A DNA stretch of 60,865 bases from JAWLFI01 sp964627995 (lineage in GTDB: Bacteria > Bacteroidota > Bacteroidia > Chitinophagales > Saprospiraceae): the NCBI GenBank assembly GCA_964627995.1, contig CAZVLN010000012.1, positions 1 to 60,865 of the forward strand, written 5' to 3'. Positions 60,574 to 60,865 of the stretch are shown one piece after another. How positions within the stretch are numbered: position 1 is the first letter of the stretch; each line of letters begins with the position of its first letter. The position numbers and the translations under genes are program-made. The notes under the pieces are model-generated. The model was not told where the DNA came from, made no database searches, and saw only the letters and a program-made list of their open reading frames with translations.

Positions 60574-60865
60574 ATGAGTCAAATAAACTGTCGTTTGGCC
60601 GCATTCAGCGGGCAACTTCTTTTTCTCTTACTATTTACTTTAATTGGCTGTCAGTCGGGATCAGAGAATATGGTAGATAAAAACCGTCTGTCCGATTCGC
60701 AAAGTCCATATCTACTTCAACATGCAGATAACCCAGTGCACTGGCAGCCCTGGGGAGCGGAAGCACTAGATCGAGCAAAGCGAGAAGATAAACCGCTCAT
60801 TATTAGTATTGGCTACGCTGCCTGTCATTGGTGTCACGTTATGGAGCGCGAAACCTTCAAAAATG
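60574..60865 (+). CDS. DUF255 thioredoxin-domain lipoprotein (partial, runs off the window)
   Basis: The first 97 codons of a longer gene. A lipoprotein signal (LLFLLLFTLIGC) precedes NRLSDSQSPYLLQHADNPVH, WQPWGAEALDRAKREDKPLI and ISIGYAACHWCHVMERETF, the signature opening of the DUF255/YyaL (SPATA20-like) family with its thioredoxin-like CHWCH motif. Full members are about 650-700 residues and continue into an alpha/alpha-barrel glycosidase-like part, beyond this window. Function of the family is unsettled. Confidence 0.9.
   Translation, partial: MSQINCRLAAFSGQLLFLLLFTLIGCQSGSENMVDKNRLSDSQSPYLLQHADNPVHWQPWGAEALDRAKREDKPLIISIGYAACHWCHVMERETFKN

Noticed and set aside
1..60865. CRISPR arrays, rRNA, tRNA, intact insertion sequences
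   Set aside because: No regularly spaced repeat array, no recognisable tRNA cloverleaf or rRNA sequence and no transposase motif was seen. The GC-rich elements have no encoded transposase in the window.

Overview
The window looks like a chromosomal segment of a Bacteroidota bacterium, most likely a marine or wastewater Saprospira/Lewinella-type relative. The evidence is by eye: Por/type IX secretion (T9SS) tails on two exported enzymes, a TonB receptor with an N-terminal carboxypeptidase-regulatory-like domain, several FG-GAP/ASPIC-UnbV proteins, Bacteroidota-type promoters (TAnnTTTG) and a fused ccoNO gene. No rRNA, tRNA, CRISPR array or intact transposase was recognised. Most of the window is AT-rich, broken by short, very GC-rich, hairpin-filled intergenic elements.

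Layout. 1-7 kb is an accessory stretch: a compact minus-strand operon (single-pass membrane protein, miniature GrpE-like protein, Hsp70-family ATPase) among decayed genes (DUF3703 pseudogene, the tail of a hydrolase, a DUF433/DUF5615 toxin-antitoxin pair with a nonsense codon in the toxin). 7-16 kb holds a secreted protein, acs, a secreted amidase overlapping acs, a membrane-anchored protein, and a GntR / arginyltransferase-like / NhaC group. 16-20 kb is a sulfur operon: two YeeE/YedE-type membrane proteins, a metallo-beta-lactamase/rhodanese protein and a SulP permease. 20-25 kb has katG and an M1 peptidase, back to back, separated by an inverted pair of about 132-bp structured repeats.

25.6-38.4 kb is a micro-oxic respiration island: ccoI, ccoS, ccoNO, ccoQ, ccoP, ccoG, ccoH and a SafE-type protein, followed by a thioredoxin/USP-like protein, a CBS-pair protein, a FixL-like haem-PAS histidine kinase and a response regulator whose receiver is fused to a CRP/FNR domain. 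Three promoter regions (upstream of ccoI, upstream of ccoS, and between the CBS and kinase genes) each carry two TGA-N6-TCA palindromes whose centres are exactly 22 bp apart. I infer that the receiver-CRP protein binds them, giving an oxygen-sensing circuit that controls the oxidase and itself.

38.8-44 kb: MarR regulator, TonB receptor and a T9SS-exported alpha/beta-hydrolase-like protein with no recognisable nucleophile. 44-47 kb: a YtxH/holin-like envelope operon and a voltage-gated-type K+ channel. 47-60 kb: an ABC transporter whose permease has a His-rich loop, an FG-GAP/UnbV protein with a His-rich tail, a vanadium-haloperoxidase-type lipoprotein, and two tandem 1136-residue FG-GAP/UnbV lipoproteins sharing a 1891-bp tract that appears identical at the nucleotide level inside otherwise diverged genes (gene conversion). 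The window ends in a small barrel protein and the start of a DUF255 thioredoxin-domain lipoprotein.
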